Positions 52,547 through 59,709 of a stretch of DNA of 64,000 nt are shown in pieces. The notes under the pieces were generated by a model. That model did no database searches. It saw only the letters and a list, made by a program, of their open reading frames with translations, and was not told the origin of the DNA. The DNA comes from Allorhodopirellula heiligendammensis. Its GTDB lineage: Bacteria > Planctomycetota > Planctomycetia > Pirellulales > Pirellulaceae. Each line of letters starts with the position of its first letter. The first letter of the stretch is position 1. The stretch is taken from positions 124,001 through 188,000 of the forward strand of contig NZ_SJPU01000001.1 in NCBI RefSeq assembly GCF_007860105.1, in the 5' to 3' direction. The translations under genes and the position numbers were made by a program.

Positions 52547-53329
52547 TCACTCGAGCAACTCAATTCGAACGCCACGCGGTGGCAATTCCAGCACCCGCTG
52601 CGGCCGCCCCTCCGGGTCCGGCCCCAGCGACACCAACAGCGGCTGCATCCACAGTTCGCCGTCCTCGCCCTCGAAACACAGCACGCGCCGACGGTTCACC
52701 CAGTACAGCTCGCCCGCGATCATCGCCTCGCCATTCTCCAAACACGGCACACTCCGCCGCGTCAAACCGTCCGGCAACTCATTCTCACGCGTCATTGTCG
52801 TCGCCATCGTCTCGCTCTCCGGTTCACTACTGGTTACACCTCTCTCCGGATCTCGCCCCGCCGGCGAAACCTCACTCACAAACGGCAACGACACCAACAC
52901 GCAGGCACTCCCACCCGACCGCGTCGGCCGTTTCCGCTCCGTCCGGATCAATCGCCCTGCGGCGACCAACTCCGTCACCCGTCCACTGATCGCATTAGGC
53001 GGCCGATCCATCGCCACCGACAACTCATCCAACGTCATCCCACCGTGGCCCGTCGCCAGCACCCGCAGGTAGACCGCCCGCCGCCGCTCCGGCATGTCCT
53101 CGAGGTTCTCGTAATACGTCGCATCCCGCGAATCACGCCCACGCTGCTGCGACACCTGCACCGCCGGCACCGACGCCCGCCGCGTTTCGTGTCCTTCGTG
53201 TTTTTCGTGGTCACAGCCCAGCTGCACCGCCGCAGATCCTGCACCGATGTTGGACACCGGCGCAGCGATAGGTTGCGACGAGTCACCGAACAGCAACGGC
53301 TGATCACGATGGGGATGGGTCATGGCCAT
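52547..53329 (-). CDS. Winged-helix phage protein carrying half of repeat A in frame
   Basis: 260 residues. Central winged helix of MarR type: MTLDELSVAMDRPPNAISGR and VTELVAAGRLIRTERKRPTR. The N-terminal part includes DHEKHEGHETR, encoded by a half copy of repeat A (53184-53212) in frame. The C-terminal half (GELYWVNRRRVLCFEGEDGE) is beta-rich. Possibly a DNA-binding early regulator or replication factor. Confidence 0.62.
   Translation of the reverse strand: MAMTHPHRDQPLLFGDSSQPIAAPVSNIGAGSAAVQLGCDHEKHEGHETRRASVPAVQVSQQRGRDSRDATYYENLEDMPERRRAVYLRVLATGHGGMTLDELSVAMDRPPNAISGRVTELVAAGRLIRTERKRPTRSGGSACVLVSLPFVSEVSPAGRDPERGVTSSEPESETMATTMTRENELPDGLTRRSVPCLENGEAMIAGELYWVNRRRVLCFEGEDGELWMQPLLVSLGPDPEGRPQRVLELPPRGVRIELLE
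53184..53212. repeat. Repeat A half copy 10, inside a coding region
   Basis: Right arm only, in frame within the winged-helix gene. Confidence 0.82.
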
Positions 53330-53334
53330 GGGCG

Positions 53335-53766
53335 TTACACCAAATGTTTGCGTTTTGCGATTTTGCGACGACGTTCGGCTGGCACATTCGCCCGCGCCTC
53401 ACGCTCTTTGATGGTCGCCGGCATCGCCGGTGACTTCTTCCGTTTCGTTTTGCGAACCTTCCGCATCCGCTCGACCAGACCCACGAAGCTCGCCCGCGTG
53501 ATCCGGTACATCGGCCGGCCGCCCGGCGACAAATTCACATCCACCGCATCGAGCAGCCCATCGTCGCAGTACCGGCCCACCGTCCGCCGATCCACCGCCA
53601 AGATGTCCGCCACCTCCGCAATCGTCAGGAACGTCTCGCCCGCCGGCTGCATCGCCTCACACAGCGCCGCCGCCGACACACCCCGACTCGCCGCGAGGGT
53701 CTCGAGAGTCGCCCGAGCATCCTCGACCACCCGCTCCGGAATCCTCGCCGCTTTGCTAGCTGCCAT
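53335..53766 (-). CDS. MerR/excisionase-type DNA-binding protein
   Basis: 143 residues. FLTIAEVADILAVDRRTVGR, YCDDGLLDAVDVNLSPGGRP, MYRITRASFVGLVERM: a winged helix-turn-helix of the MerR/excisionase (HTH_17) type in the middle, basic C-terminus. Near the integrase-regulatory end of the prophage, so excisionase or repressor is possible. Overlaps the next gene. Confidence 0.72.
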   Translation of the reverse strand: MAASKAARIPERVVEDARATLETLAASRGVSAAALCEAMQPAGETFLTIAEVADILAVDRRTVGRYCDDGLLDAVDVNLSPGGRPMYRITRASFVGLVERMRKVRKTKRKKSPAMPATIKEREARANVPAERRRKIAKRKHLV

Positions 53767-54109
53767 GGCTCACGCCCTCCGCAGCTTGAGAAAGATTCTC
53801 CGGTGCACCGATGCTCGCAAACCGATTGACCACCGTGCCACGCAGGCGGTGTTGATCACCGCGACCCAGCACCATGCCTTCGCTGATGGCCTCGGCTTCG
53901 AAAGTGTCGCTGTCGAGACCGTTGGGCGGCTTCGTCTTCGCCGTTTTGAATTGCTGGTAGTGATAGTTGCACAGCCCGCGTACGCGAATCGGCCGCTTGC
54001 AATCCGGATCGATGCACCGCCCAGCCGCGACGCGTTCTTGGATCACTCGTTGACGTTCAGCGTCCACGTCAATCTCCACGAATTGGGGAATGTAAACAGT
54101 CAGTCTCAT
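53756..54109 (-). CDS. Zinc-finger regulator candidate, paralog of 54300 gene
   Basis: 117 residues. CIDPDCKRPIRVRGLCNYHY is a four-ligand zinc-binding unit; FEAEAISEG follows. The same unit (C..C...RGLC..HY..Y...FEA..I.DG) occurs in the divergent neighbour at 54300. It is the first gene of the leftward early transcript, the place of a Cro- or repressor-like protein. It overlaps the MerR-type gene by 11 bases. Confidence 0.6.
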   Translation of the reverse strand: MRLTVYIPQFVEIDVDAERQRVIQERVAAGRCIDPDCKRPIRVRGLCNYHYQQFKTAKTKPPNGLDSDTFEAEAISEGMVLGRGDQHRLRGTVVNRFASIGAPENLSQAAEGVSHGS

Positions 54110-54299
54110 TTGTTCGTTCCGGAAAGGTCACTGATGAAAACCCCTCCGTGCGATTCAGAGTATCGCTCAGTGTGCTCCGGTGTCAACATAAGTTTTACCG
54201 AAGTATCTCCGAATGTTTTCCGGTGAGTGCCGGAGCGATACCGTAAGTCTTTTACTGTAAAAGGGTTGCGGCTGTGTCACACCTTGGTAAAATTTCGGT
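54110..54299. promoter_or_regulatory. Divergent regulatory region (candidate operators)
   Basis: 190 bases between divergent regulators. It holds a perfect 15-base inverted repeat at 54249-54263 (CTTTTAC-T-GTAAAAG) and two more half sites, TTTTACC at 54193 and its inverse GGTAAAA at 54286. Lower GC than the flanks. A promoter pair is expected here. Confidence 0.65.
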
Positions 54300-54638
54300 A
54301 TGGAACAACCGAAACCCAAGACAACCGGCTGCAAAGTCTGCGGGAACGAACCCGATGACATGCGTCGAGGCCTTTGCCAAAAGCACTACCGCCGATATAT
54401 GGCAAAACTGAAAACGCTCGAACCGGCGGAGGCGGAGGCTTTCGAGGCCAAGTGCATCGCCGACGGTTGGCTGGAAGAAAGCCGGCAAGGACAGAAATCC
54501 ACGAAGGATTTCGATCCGTTCGACGATCTCGTTGCCGAGGTCCAGGCGGAGTTTGAAGAACAACTAGGCCCCAAGGCAGAGGCCGCAAAACAAGCCAAGG
54601 CACCGGCGAAAACACCCCGCAAACGCAAGGCGAATTGA
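54300..54638 (+). CDS. Zinc-finger regulator candidate, divergent paralog
   Basis: 112 residues. CKVCGNEPDDMRRGLCQKHY then EAFEAKCIADG aligns with its divergent neighbour over about 50 residues. The C-terminus is basic (KTPRKRKAN), suiting nucleic acid binding. First gene of the rightward module; 4 bases before the next gene. Repressor versus Cro role cannot be told. Confidence 0.62.
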   Translation: MEQPKPKTTGCKVCGNEPDDMRRGLCQKHYRRYMAKLKTLEPAEAEAFEAKCIADGWLEESRQGQKSTKDFDPFDDLVAEVQAEFEEQLGPKAEAAKQAKAPAKTPRKRKAN

Positions 54639-54641
54639 ATC

Positions 54642-55298
54642 GTGGCGGAGACAGCAACAACGCAGTGCGGGACGTGCGGACACGTCATCACCTATTCCGA
54701 TGAACAGGGTGGCCGCACTGTAAATTGCCCCGAATGCGGTGATCCCGTGCGGTTGCGCGAGGTCGTCAATGTCACCGCGGACGCATGGGCCGAGCCAGTC
54801 GCGAAACCGGCATCACCACCATTGCCTATGCCCGTCAAGGCCTTCTTCGGCTGCGGTGGATTGATGGTGCTCGTTTGCGGCGGCTGTCTCTCGCTCTCCG
54901 TTGTCGCCTCGATGTTCGACAACCCGTTCGAAGACAAAGCGGCGATCCAGGCCGAAGCAGAAAGAGCGGAGCAGGAAGCGATCCAGGCGATCGAAGTCGA
55001 ACAGGCTCGCAAGGCCCAGGCGGCCGCGGAGATCAACGCAGCACGAGAACGAAACATCCAGCGCGAGGCGAACCAGAACGCGAACGCCAAGCTGACTCCG
55101 GCCGACTTCGCCCAGTGCAAAATCGGCATGACCTACGACGAGGTCGTCGCGATCATCGGCGAGCCCGGTGATGACGCTGGCGATGTGTACCTCAACGGTG
55201 TCCGAACGCAAACTTTCATCTGGTCTGGCGGTCCACTGCATCCGGATGACGTTTTCATGACATTCGACAACGGCGTGCTCGCCGAGAAATCAGAATGA
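54642..55298 (+). CDS. Zinc-ribbon membrane protein with BamE/SmpA-like C-terminus
   Basis: 218 residues, GTG start. An N-terminal zinc ribbon (CGTCGHVITYSDEQ, NCPECGDPVRL), one transmembrane helix (ALMVLVCGGCLSLSVV-type, about residues 65-90), a coiled-coil (AEAERAEQEAIQAIEVEQAR) and a C-terminal domain (LTPADFAQCKIGMTYDEVVA, IIGEPG) of the BamE/SmpA-like fold. That fold binds peptides or envelope parts. With the next two genes it may be a conversion module. Role unknown. Confidence 0.62.
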   Translation: MAETATTQCGTCGHVITYSDEQGGRTVNCPECGDPVRLREVVNVTADAWAEPVAKPASPPLPMPVKAFFGCGGLMVLVCGGCLSLSVVASMFDNPFEDKAAIQAEAERAEQEAIQAIEVEQARKAQAAAEINAARERNIQREANQNANAKLTPADFAQCKIGMTYDEVVAIIGEPGDDAGDVYLNGVRTQTFIWSGGPLHPDDVFMTFDNGVLAEKSE

Positions 55299-55371
55299 CC
55301 AGCACGCCATAAAACACGCCCAAATTCCTTCTTGTTTGTGACTCCAATCCCCACTGCCAATCGAGAATATC

Positions 55372-56283
55372 GTGAATGAATCAACCGGAGCAAAACCCCG
55401 AAGAGAACGCGATGCTCATTTTCGATTCACCGGTCCCGCTCGACTCAGTCGAGCAGTGAACACCCTTGAGGGGTTTTTACTGGGGATCACCATTGATTCG
55501 CGAATCAATGACGCTGAGCTTGCGACACTGGCCCACTGGGTTTCGGAGCATTCGGAGTTTGCTGATCGTCACCCATTTGATGAGTTTATTCCAATTTTGA
55601 TCGAGGTTCTCACAGACAAGTCGATTTCAGAGGAGTCTCGCGCTGATCTCCTTTGGGCCTGCGGTCAATTTCATTCCGACGGTGCTTTTTACACAGGTGC
55701 AACTGCTGACATGCAGCGGTTGCAAGGCATCTTGTCGGGGATCATTGCCGATGGACTCGTGACAGAATCGGAGGTTCGACAGCTCACCACGTGGCTGCAT
55801 CAGCACGACGAACTCAAGACAGTGTGGCCATATGCGGAAATCGATTCCGTGCTCATGAGCGTGCTTGCCGATGGTGTCGTGGACGCCGAGGAGCAGGCGA
55901 TGCTGCTTGATTTATTCACCGAATACAGTGCCGTCGGCGGCGGCATGGCGCACCCCAGCGAACGCGTCTCAACTGTGCCAATCAAGGGCGTCTGTGCATG
56001 CGATCCCGTCATTCATTTCGACAATCGCAACTTCTGCTTTACGGGAAAGTCGGACCGTTGCGATCGAACCTCGTTTGCTGAGCTAATCACTGGCCGAGGT
56101 TCCATCTTCAAGCCTCGTGTCACCAAAGATCTTCATTACCTAGTCGTTGGGGCGTCTGGTAATCCATGCTGGGCGTACTCCTGCTACGGAAGAAAAGTAG
56201 AGCAAGCTGCGACGATGCGAATGAATGGCAGCCACGTTCTCATCGTTCATGAATTCGATTTGTGGGACGCAATTGATGGCTGA
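55372..56283 (+). CDS. Tandem TerB-like plus BRCT-domain protein
   Basis: 303 residues, GTG start. Two TerB-like helical units (LEGFLLGITIDSRINDAELA and LQGILSGIIADGLVTESEVR, each followed by PILIEVLTD / SVLMSVLADGVVDAEEQ) of about 75 residues, then CACD and a BRCT domain (NFCFTGKSDRCDRTSFAELI, GRGSIFKPRVTKDLHYLVVG, HVLIVHEFDLWDAI). BRCT domains bind DNA ends, nicked DNA or phosphoproteins; TerB-like domains are found in stress and defence genes. The lower GC suggests recent acquisition. A phage-defence role is only an inference. Confidence 0.78.
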   Translation: MNESTGAKPRRERDAHFRFTGPARLSRAVNTLEGFLLGITIDSRINDAELATLAHWVSEHSEFADRHPFDEFIPILIEVLTDKSISEESRADLLWACGQFHSDGAFYTGATADMQRLQGILSGIIADGLVTESEVRQLTTWLHQHDELKTVWPYAEIDSVLMSVLADGVVDAEEQAMLLDLFTEYSAVGGGMAHPSERVSTVPIKGVCACDPVIHFDNRNFCFTGKSDRCDRTSFAELITGRGSIFKPRVTKDLHYLVVGASGNPCWAYSCYGRKVEQAATMRMNGSHVLIVHEFDLWDAIDG

Positions 56284-56375
56284 GATCAACGAGACGTAGA
56301 CGCCCCGTTCCGTGTGAACTAGGTCGACAAAAAGACTTTTGTTTTAGCGTGATCCGCACCGGATCTCCTTCATTG

Positions 56376-56385
56376 TTTTACTGTA
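56376..56385. promoter_or_regulatory. Operator-like word shared with the divergent region
   Basis: TTTTACTGTA, identical to 54250-54259, which is the centre of the 15-base inverted repeat. It is 36 bases before the TIR gene start, in the promoter zone. One similar 9-base word lies in the TerB gene (near 55467), so chance is not excluded. Confidence 0.5.
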
Positions 56386-56420
56386 GATAGACACTCAACT
56401 AAAATTAGGAAGATCCCGAA

Positions 56421-57122
56421 ATGGCTAGATGCACAGCACCGGTAAATGGCCATCGCACAGCGAGCGGGGCGGCGGCATGTCCCGCCTGCAGCGGCGGAAG
56501 TCGCAGCTACGGCTCGCACTCATACCCGTCCTACTCTTCGTCGGCGAGCGGTGGGGGCATCAGGAGTACCGGATCCGCCCGGACTAGCGGTGGTGGATCT
56601 AGTACCCGGCCGAAATGGTCGCCCGCGGGTTCGTCCGTGGCATACACTCCGGCCGAGGTGCGTTCGCTAACGCCGGTCCGTACCAGTATTGAACCGCGTC
56701 TGGCACTTCCTGACCTGCGCGACGTCTTTCTTTGTCACGCGTGGGACGACCGAGGAGGGGCCGCCAAGGAGTTGCATGACCTGCTTGAGTCGAGCAATGT
56801 CTCCGTCTGGTTTAGTGAAAAAGACGTCCGCCTCGGCACTCCGCTGCTGCGCGAGATCGACAAGGGATTGGCAAAATCGCGAGTCGGCATCGTGCTGGTA
56901 ACTCCCGCTCTGCTGGCCCGTATTCAACGGGAGGGCATCGCCGATAAAGAGCTATCCGCACTTCTGGCGCGTGACCAGCTCGTTCCCATTGTGCACGGTA
57001 CGACGTATGAAGCACTGCGTGAAATCAGCCCCCTGCTCGGCTCGCGAAGTGGCCTGAGCACCGCCGAAGGCACGATGGCAAATATCGCGGCCCAGCTGGC
57101 CGAGCTGATAGCCGTCGAATGA
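56421..57122 (+). CDS. Zinc-knuckle TIR-domain protein
   Basis: 233 residues. N-terminal cysteine-histidine unit (MARCTAPVNGHRTASGAAAC followed by PAC), a Ser/Gly/Tyr-rich linker (about residues 25-75) and a C-terminal TIR domain: DVFLCHAWDDRG, VSVWFSEKDVRLGTPLLREI (Glu about 145, the position of the catalytic Glu in NADase TIRs), GIVLVTPALLA, QLVPIVHGTTYEAL. Bacterial TIR proteins of defence systems cut NAD+ or make cyclic ADP-ribose signals. The N-terminal unit is a type I have seen in bacterial TIR proteins. Prophage location suggests superinfection defence. Confidence 0.82.
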   Translation: MARCTAPVNGHRTASGAAACPACSGGSRSYGSHSYPSYSSSASGGGIRSTGSARTSGGGSSTRPKWSPAGSSVAYTPAEVRSLTPVRTSIEPRLALPDLRDVFLCHAWDDRGGAAKELHDLLESSNVSVWFSEKDVRLGTPLLREIDKGLAKSRVGIVLVTPALLARIQREGIADKELSALLARDQLVPIVHGTTYEALREISPLLGSRSGLSTAEGTMANIAAQLAELIAVE

Positions 57123-57229
57123 AACGGGCGCACTGACCAAACGTGTCCAGCCGGTGGACCACGCTAGCCAATCGTCACAACCCGATTTGCTAGCAAAGCC
57201 TGACGCCCCGCCTGCTCCCCACCCGCCTG

Positions 57230-57688
57230 ATGATCCAGCCCGGCCAAACGATCGAATTGACCTATCCGGATTGCACCCTGATCGGGGCAATTCGTGACTT
57301 TCGCGAACGGCGGTTAGTCGTGCGTTCGATCAGGGACCTAGTCGCCGAACCGTTGACGATCGCCGAATATCTCCGCCGGCCAATGCTTGCTCGCTCTCGC
57401 TGGCTGCTGCAGTGCTGGGACGTGGAGCGGCGTTGTTGGCGGAAGTTTTACTTGGGCTCGAGCCGCGAGCATGAGCGGCCGGGGTTGCTCCGTGTGGGCT
57501 TGTATCGGCCTGGGGCGACGCGACCCGATGAGCTGGTCAGCCGGGCGTTTGGGCCGACGCGGATGGAACGCCGAGTACTGGCGAGGGTGCTGGCCGATTG
57601 GGTCGACGCGGACCTCGGGCGACTGCAGCTGCGGGTGCTGGCCGATGACCTGGCGTTGTACCGCGGAGACGAGCGGTCGGCGGGCTAG
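57230..57688 (+). CDS. Conserved-looking protein next to integrase, unknown
   Basis: 152 residues. IELTYPDCTLIGAIRDFRER at the N-terminus looks like a small beta domain; then RRPMLARSRWLLQCWDVERR and YLGSSREHERPGLLRVGLYR. Arg-rich C-terminus. It ends 4 bases into the convergent integrase gene. No known domain recognised. It could be a cargo gene or integration accessory. Confidence 0.58.
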   Translation: MIQPGQTIELTYPDCTLIGAIRDFRERRLVVRSIRDLVAEPLTIAEYLRRPMLARSRWLLQCWDVERRCWRKFYLGSSREHERPGLLRVGLYRPGATRPDELVSRAFGPTRMERRVLARVLADWVDADLGRLQLRVLADDLALYRGDERSAG

Positions 57689-58824
57689 CCGCGGAGGTAC
57701 CAGTCGCGGACGTGGTCCGACGTCGCGACGAGGCCGGCGTCGCCAATATACTCGATGTAGGCGTCGTCGATCGATTGGTCGGCGTGTCCCATGACGCAGC
57801 GGATCGCGGTGAGATCTTTGGCCGGGTTGTCCTCGGCGACGCTGCGGAAGGTGTGGCGGAGGGCGCCGAAGCTGGCGGCGTCGGGGATCTTGGCCGCGAT
57901 GCGTAGTTTGCTGAATTGCTTGGCGATCGGGGAGTCTCGCTTGTGAGCAAAGGCGAGCGGGCCGCCGCAGCGGGTAAGCAGGATCCGGTCGGCGAGCTCG
58001 GCGGACTTGGGGCGGCGACGCTTGGGGAGGTAGGCATTGATCGCGGCGAGGGTCTCGGGCCAGAGCAGGGCTTTGCGACGACAGTGGGTTTTGTTGCGCG
58101 GGTAGGTGACCCACCCGGTGTCTAAATCGACGTGCCGGAATTCGAGGAACCCGCAGTCTTTGTTGTTGAGTGCCATGTTGATGCCGAGCAGGATGCAGCA
58201 CCGCATTTGCGGCGTGGCGACGGCGAGGAGACTGCGGATTTGGGCGGCGGTGAGGAGCTTGGTTTTCGACCGCTCGCGATGTTGGCGGAATTCGGACTCG
58301 GCCGGACGTGCGAACACTCGGCCGAACTTGATGGGCGTCTCGATCAGCTCTTCGTCTTCGTACGCCCACGCGAACACGGCTTTCACGCGCGCGACGTGCC
58401 CGGCGATCGTGGCCGGAGCATATGCGTCCTCCCAGCCTTCGCGGAGTCGCTTGAGATCGCTTTTGCGGATCGTGGACACGAGCGTGTGCCGGCCGAGGCA
58501 GGCGACGACGAGCTTGCCCGTGCGTTGGTGATCGTTCCACGATCCTTGCCCGACACGCCCCCGGTCAACGCGTTTCTGAAAATCGACCAGGAAATCGGTC
58601 CACAGGTCCGCAAGCGTCAGCCCCTCGTCATACACTTGGGGATCGCGGCCGGCGTACAGGTCATCGCGTTGGAGCTGATACAGCTCGAGAGCGGACTCCC
58701 ATCCGTCCTTTACTGAGCCGAAATGGCGGTGCTTACCTCTGATTTTCTTGCACCACTGGCCGTTCCGGTGAGGAAAGAGCGGAAAATCCGGGTAAGGCTT
58801 TTTAACTGGGTTTGCGTTGCTCAT
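57685..58824 (-). CDS. Tyrosine integrase (planctomycete type)
   Basis: 379 residues. An N-terminal arm-binding start (YPDFPLFPHRNGQWCKKIRG), core-binding segment (LADLWTDFLVDFQKR) and catalytic domain: LRHTFRSVAED (box II His-x-x-Arg-like), MGHADQSIDDAYIEYI, tyrosine in the last segment. The first catalytic Arg site (usually TGxRxxEL) is replaced by NMALNNKDCGFLEF. It integrates the prophage into tRNA-Lys, 101 bases away at 58925. The frame is complete. Confidence 0.9.
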   Translation of the reverse strand: MSNANPVKKPYPDFPLFPHRNGQWCKKIRGKHRHFGSVKDGWESALELYQLQRDDLYAGRDPQVYDEGLTLADLWTDFLVDFQKRVDRGRVGQGSWNDHQRTGKLVVACLGRHTLVSTIRKSDLKRLREGWEDAYAPATIAGHVARVKAVFAWAYEDEELIETPIKFGRVFARPAESEFRQHRERSKTKLLTAAQIRSLLAVATPQMRCCILLGINMALNNKDCGFLEFRHVDLDTGWVTYPRNKTHCRRKALLWPETLAAINAYLPKRRRPKSAELADRILLTRCGGPLAFAHKRDSPIAKQFSKLRIAAKIPDAASFGALRHTFRSVAEDNPAKDLTAIRCVMGHADQSIDDAYIEYIGDAGLVATSDHVRDWYLRG

Positions 58825-58848
58825 GTCATCATGCTAAATTCCGCCCGT

Positions 58849-58898
58849 GACACGTTTGGTCAGTCGACCGGGTGTCGAAGCGGGTGTCGGACACGTTT
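58849..58898. promoter_or_regulatory. Candidate integrase arm-type sites
   Basis: GACACGTTT at 58849-58857 and 58890-58898, and GGTGTCG at 58871-58877 and 58883-58889. They lie between the integrase start and attR, and GGTGTCG also makes up the left-end palindrome at 18767-18780. Confidence 0.5.
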
Positions 58899-58924
58899 TC
58901 AAAAACGCGAAAAACACCGCAAAA

Positions 58925-58966
58925 GCCCTTGTAGCTCAGTTGGTAGAGCAACGGACTCTTAATCCG
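58925..58966 (+). other. attR: phage copy of the tRNA-Lys 5' part
   Basis: The second copy of the 42-base direct repeat; the phage restores the 5' half of the tRNA so that the gene stays functional. Confidence 0.93.
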
Positions 58967-58997
58967 TGGGTCCTAGGTTCGAGCCCTAGCGGGGGCA
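58925..58997 (+). tRNA. tRNA-Lys (CTT)
   Basis: 73 nt; acceptor GCCCTTG pairs with CGGGGGC (two G-U pairs). Anticodon loop CTCTTAA gives anticodon CTT. T arm GGTTCGAGCC. Its 5' part is phage-supplied. Confidence 0.96.
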
Positions 58998-59007
58998 CTC
59001 TGATGAA

Positions 59008-59039
59008 GCCGTGTTTTCCATGCGAAACACGGCTTTTTT
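59008..59039 (+). terminator. Intrinsic terminator after tRNA-Lys
   Basis: A 9-bp stem (GCCGTGTTT / AAACACGGC) with an 8-base loop, followed by TTTTTT. Confidence 0.92.
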
Positions 59040-59397
59040 CGTGGCGTTTCAGAATGGGGGATCCGCTCCATTTACCAACCCGAAATTGCAAAAATCGCGA
59101 GGTTTCGATATCGCGCCTACGCTGTGGGTGTACGTTTCTAAGACCCGTCGGCACAATGCCGCCACTTTCTCACCGTCTCTCGCCAACACTCGCAATCTTT
59201 GCGGCGATTGAACACACCGGTCAACGCAGGAGAACGAGCTCTCCTCTGAGCGATTTACCGTCCCGACAATAGACAGGCGGCATTCACGATGGGGCCAAAT
59301 AGCGATCCGTGCAACACGATTCTGCGTCGACGACATCGAAAAATTTCAAGAAGACGCGATGAGTCCTCCCGCGGCACGACAAGACGAGCCAACCAAA
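59040..59397. other. Gene-free stretch between tRNAs
   Basis: No gene supported in these 358 bases on either strand; short open frames have no ribosome site or known features. Confidence 0.55.
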
Positions 59398-59483
59398 TAC
59401 CCAGGGCGGGACTCGAACCCGCAAGGACGTAACCGTCCGGGGGATTTTAAATCCCCTGTGTCTGCCAATTCCACCACCTGGGC
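59398..59483 (-). tRNA. tRNA-Leu (TAA)
   Basis: 86 nt type II tRNA. Acceptor GCCCAGG with CCTGGGT, anticodon stem-loop GGGGATTTAAAATCCCC gives anticodon TAA, a long variable arm (GGACGGTTACGTCC) and T arm GCGGGTTCGAGTCCCGC. Confidence 0.95.
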
Positions 59484-59709
59484 GCACAGTTTTTACACCG
59501 TGCGAGTGATTATTTGCGGCCCGCGTACGGGCGGCTAGGCTCGTGGTGCGGTCAGCTATCCACGAGCCGGTAAGATAACCTGCTTGAGCGACACAAAACA
59601 GTGGAGAGAGCCCACGGATGGGGTCGCAGAGCAAATTTCTCGTCCTGGAGTCGTCCATGACTCCAAGTTCCGAGAGATTGGATCTCGCGGCTCAATGAGC
59701 TGCAACTAC

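Larger units (their letters stand above)
18660..58966. mobile_element. Integrated prophage, about 40.3 kb, siphovirus-like, in tRNA-Lys
   Basis: Bounded by the 42-bp tRNA repeat. It has an integrase at the right end, lambda-type terminase and portal, protease-capsid fusion, tail tube, tape measure of 910 residues, a replication module and a leftward late region with a final terminator. All core genes look intact, so it may be inducible. A long tape measure with no sheath gene suggests a siphovirus. Two families of repeats are spread through it. Confidence 0.93.

Noticed and set aside
56327..56342. ACAAAA/TTTTGT hairpin plus T-run after the TerB-BRCT gene as a terminator
   Set aside because: The stem is AT only and weak; possible but not supported enough to list.
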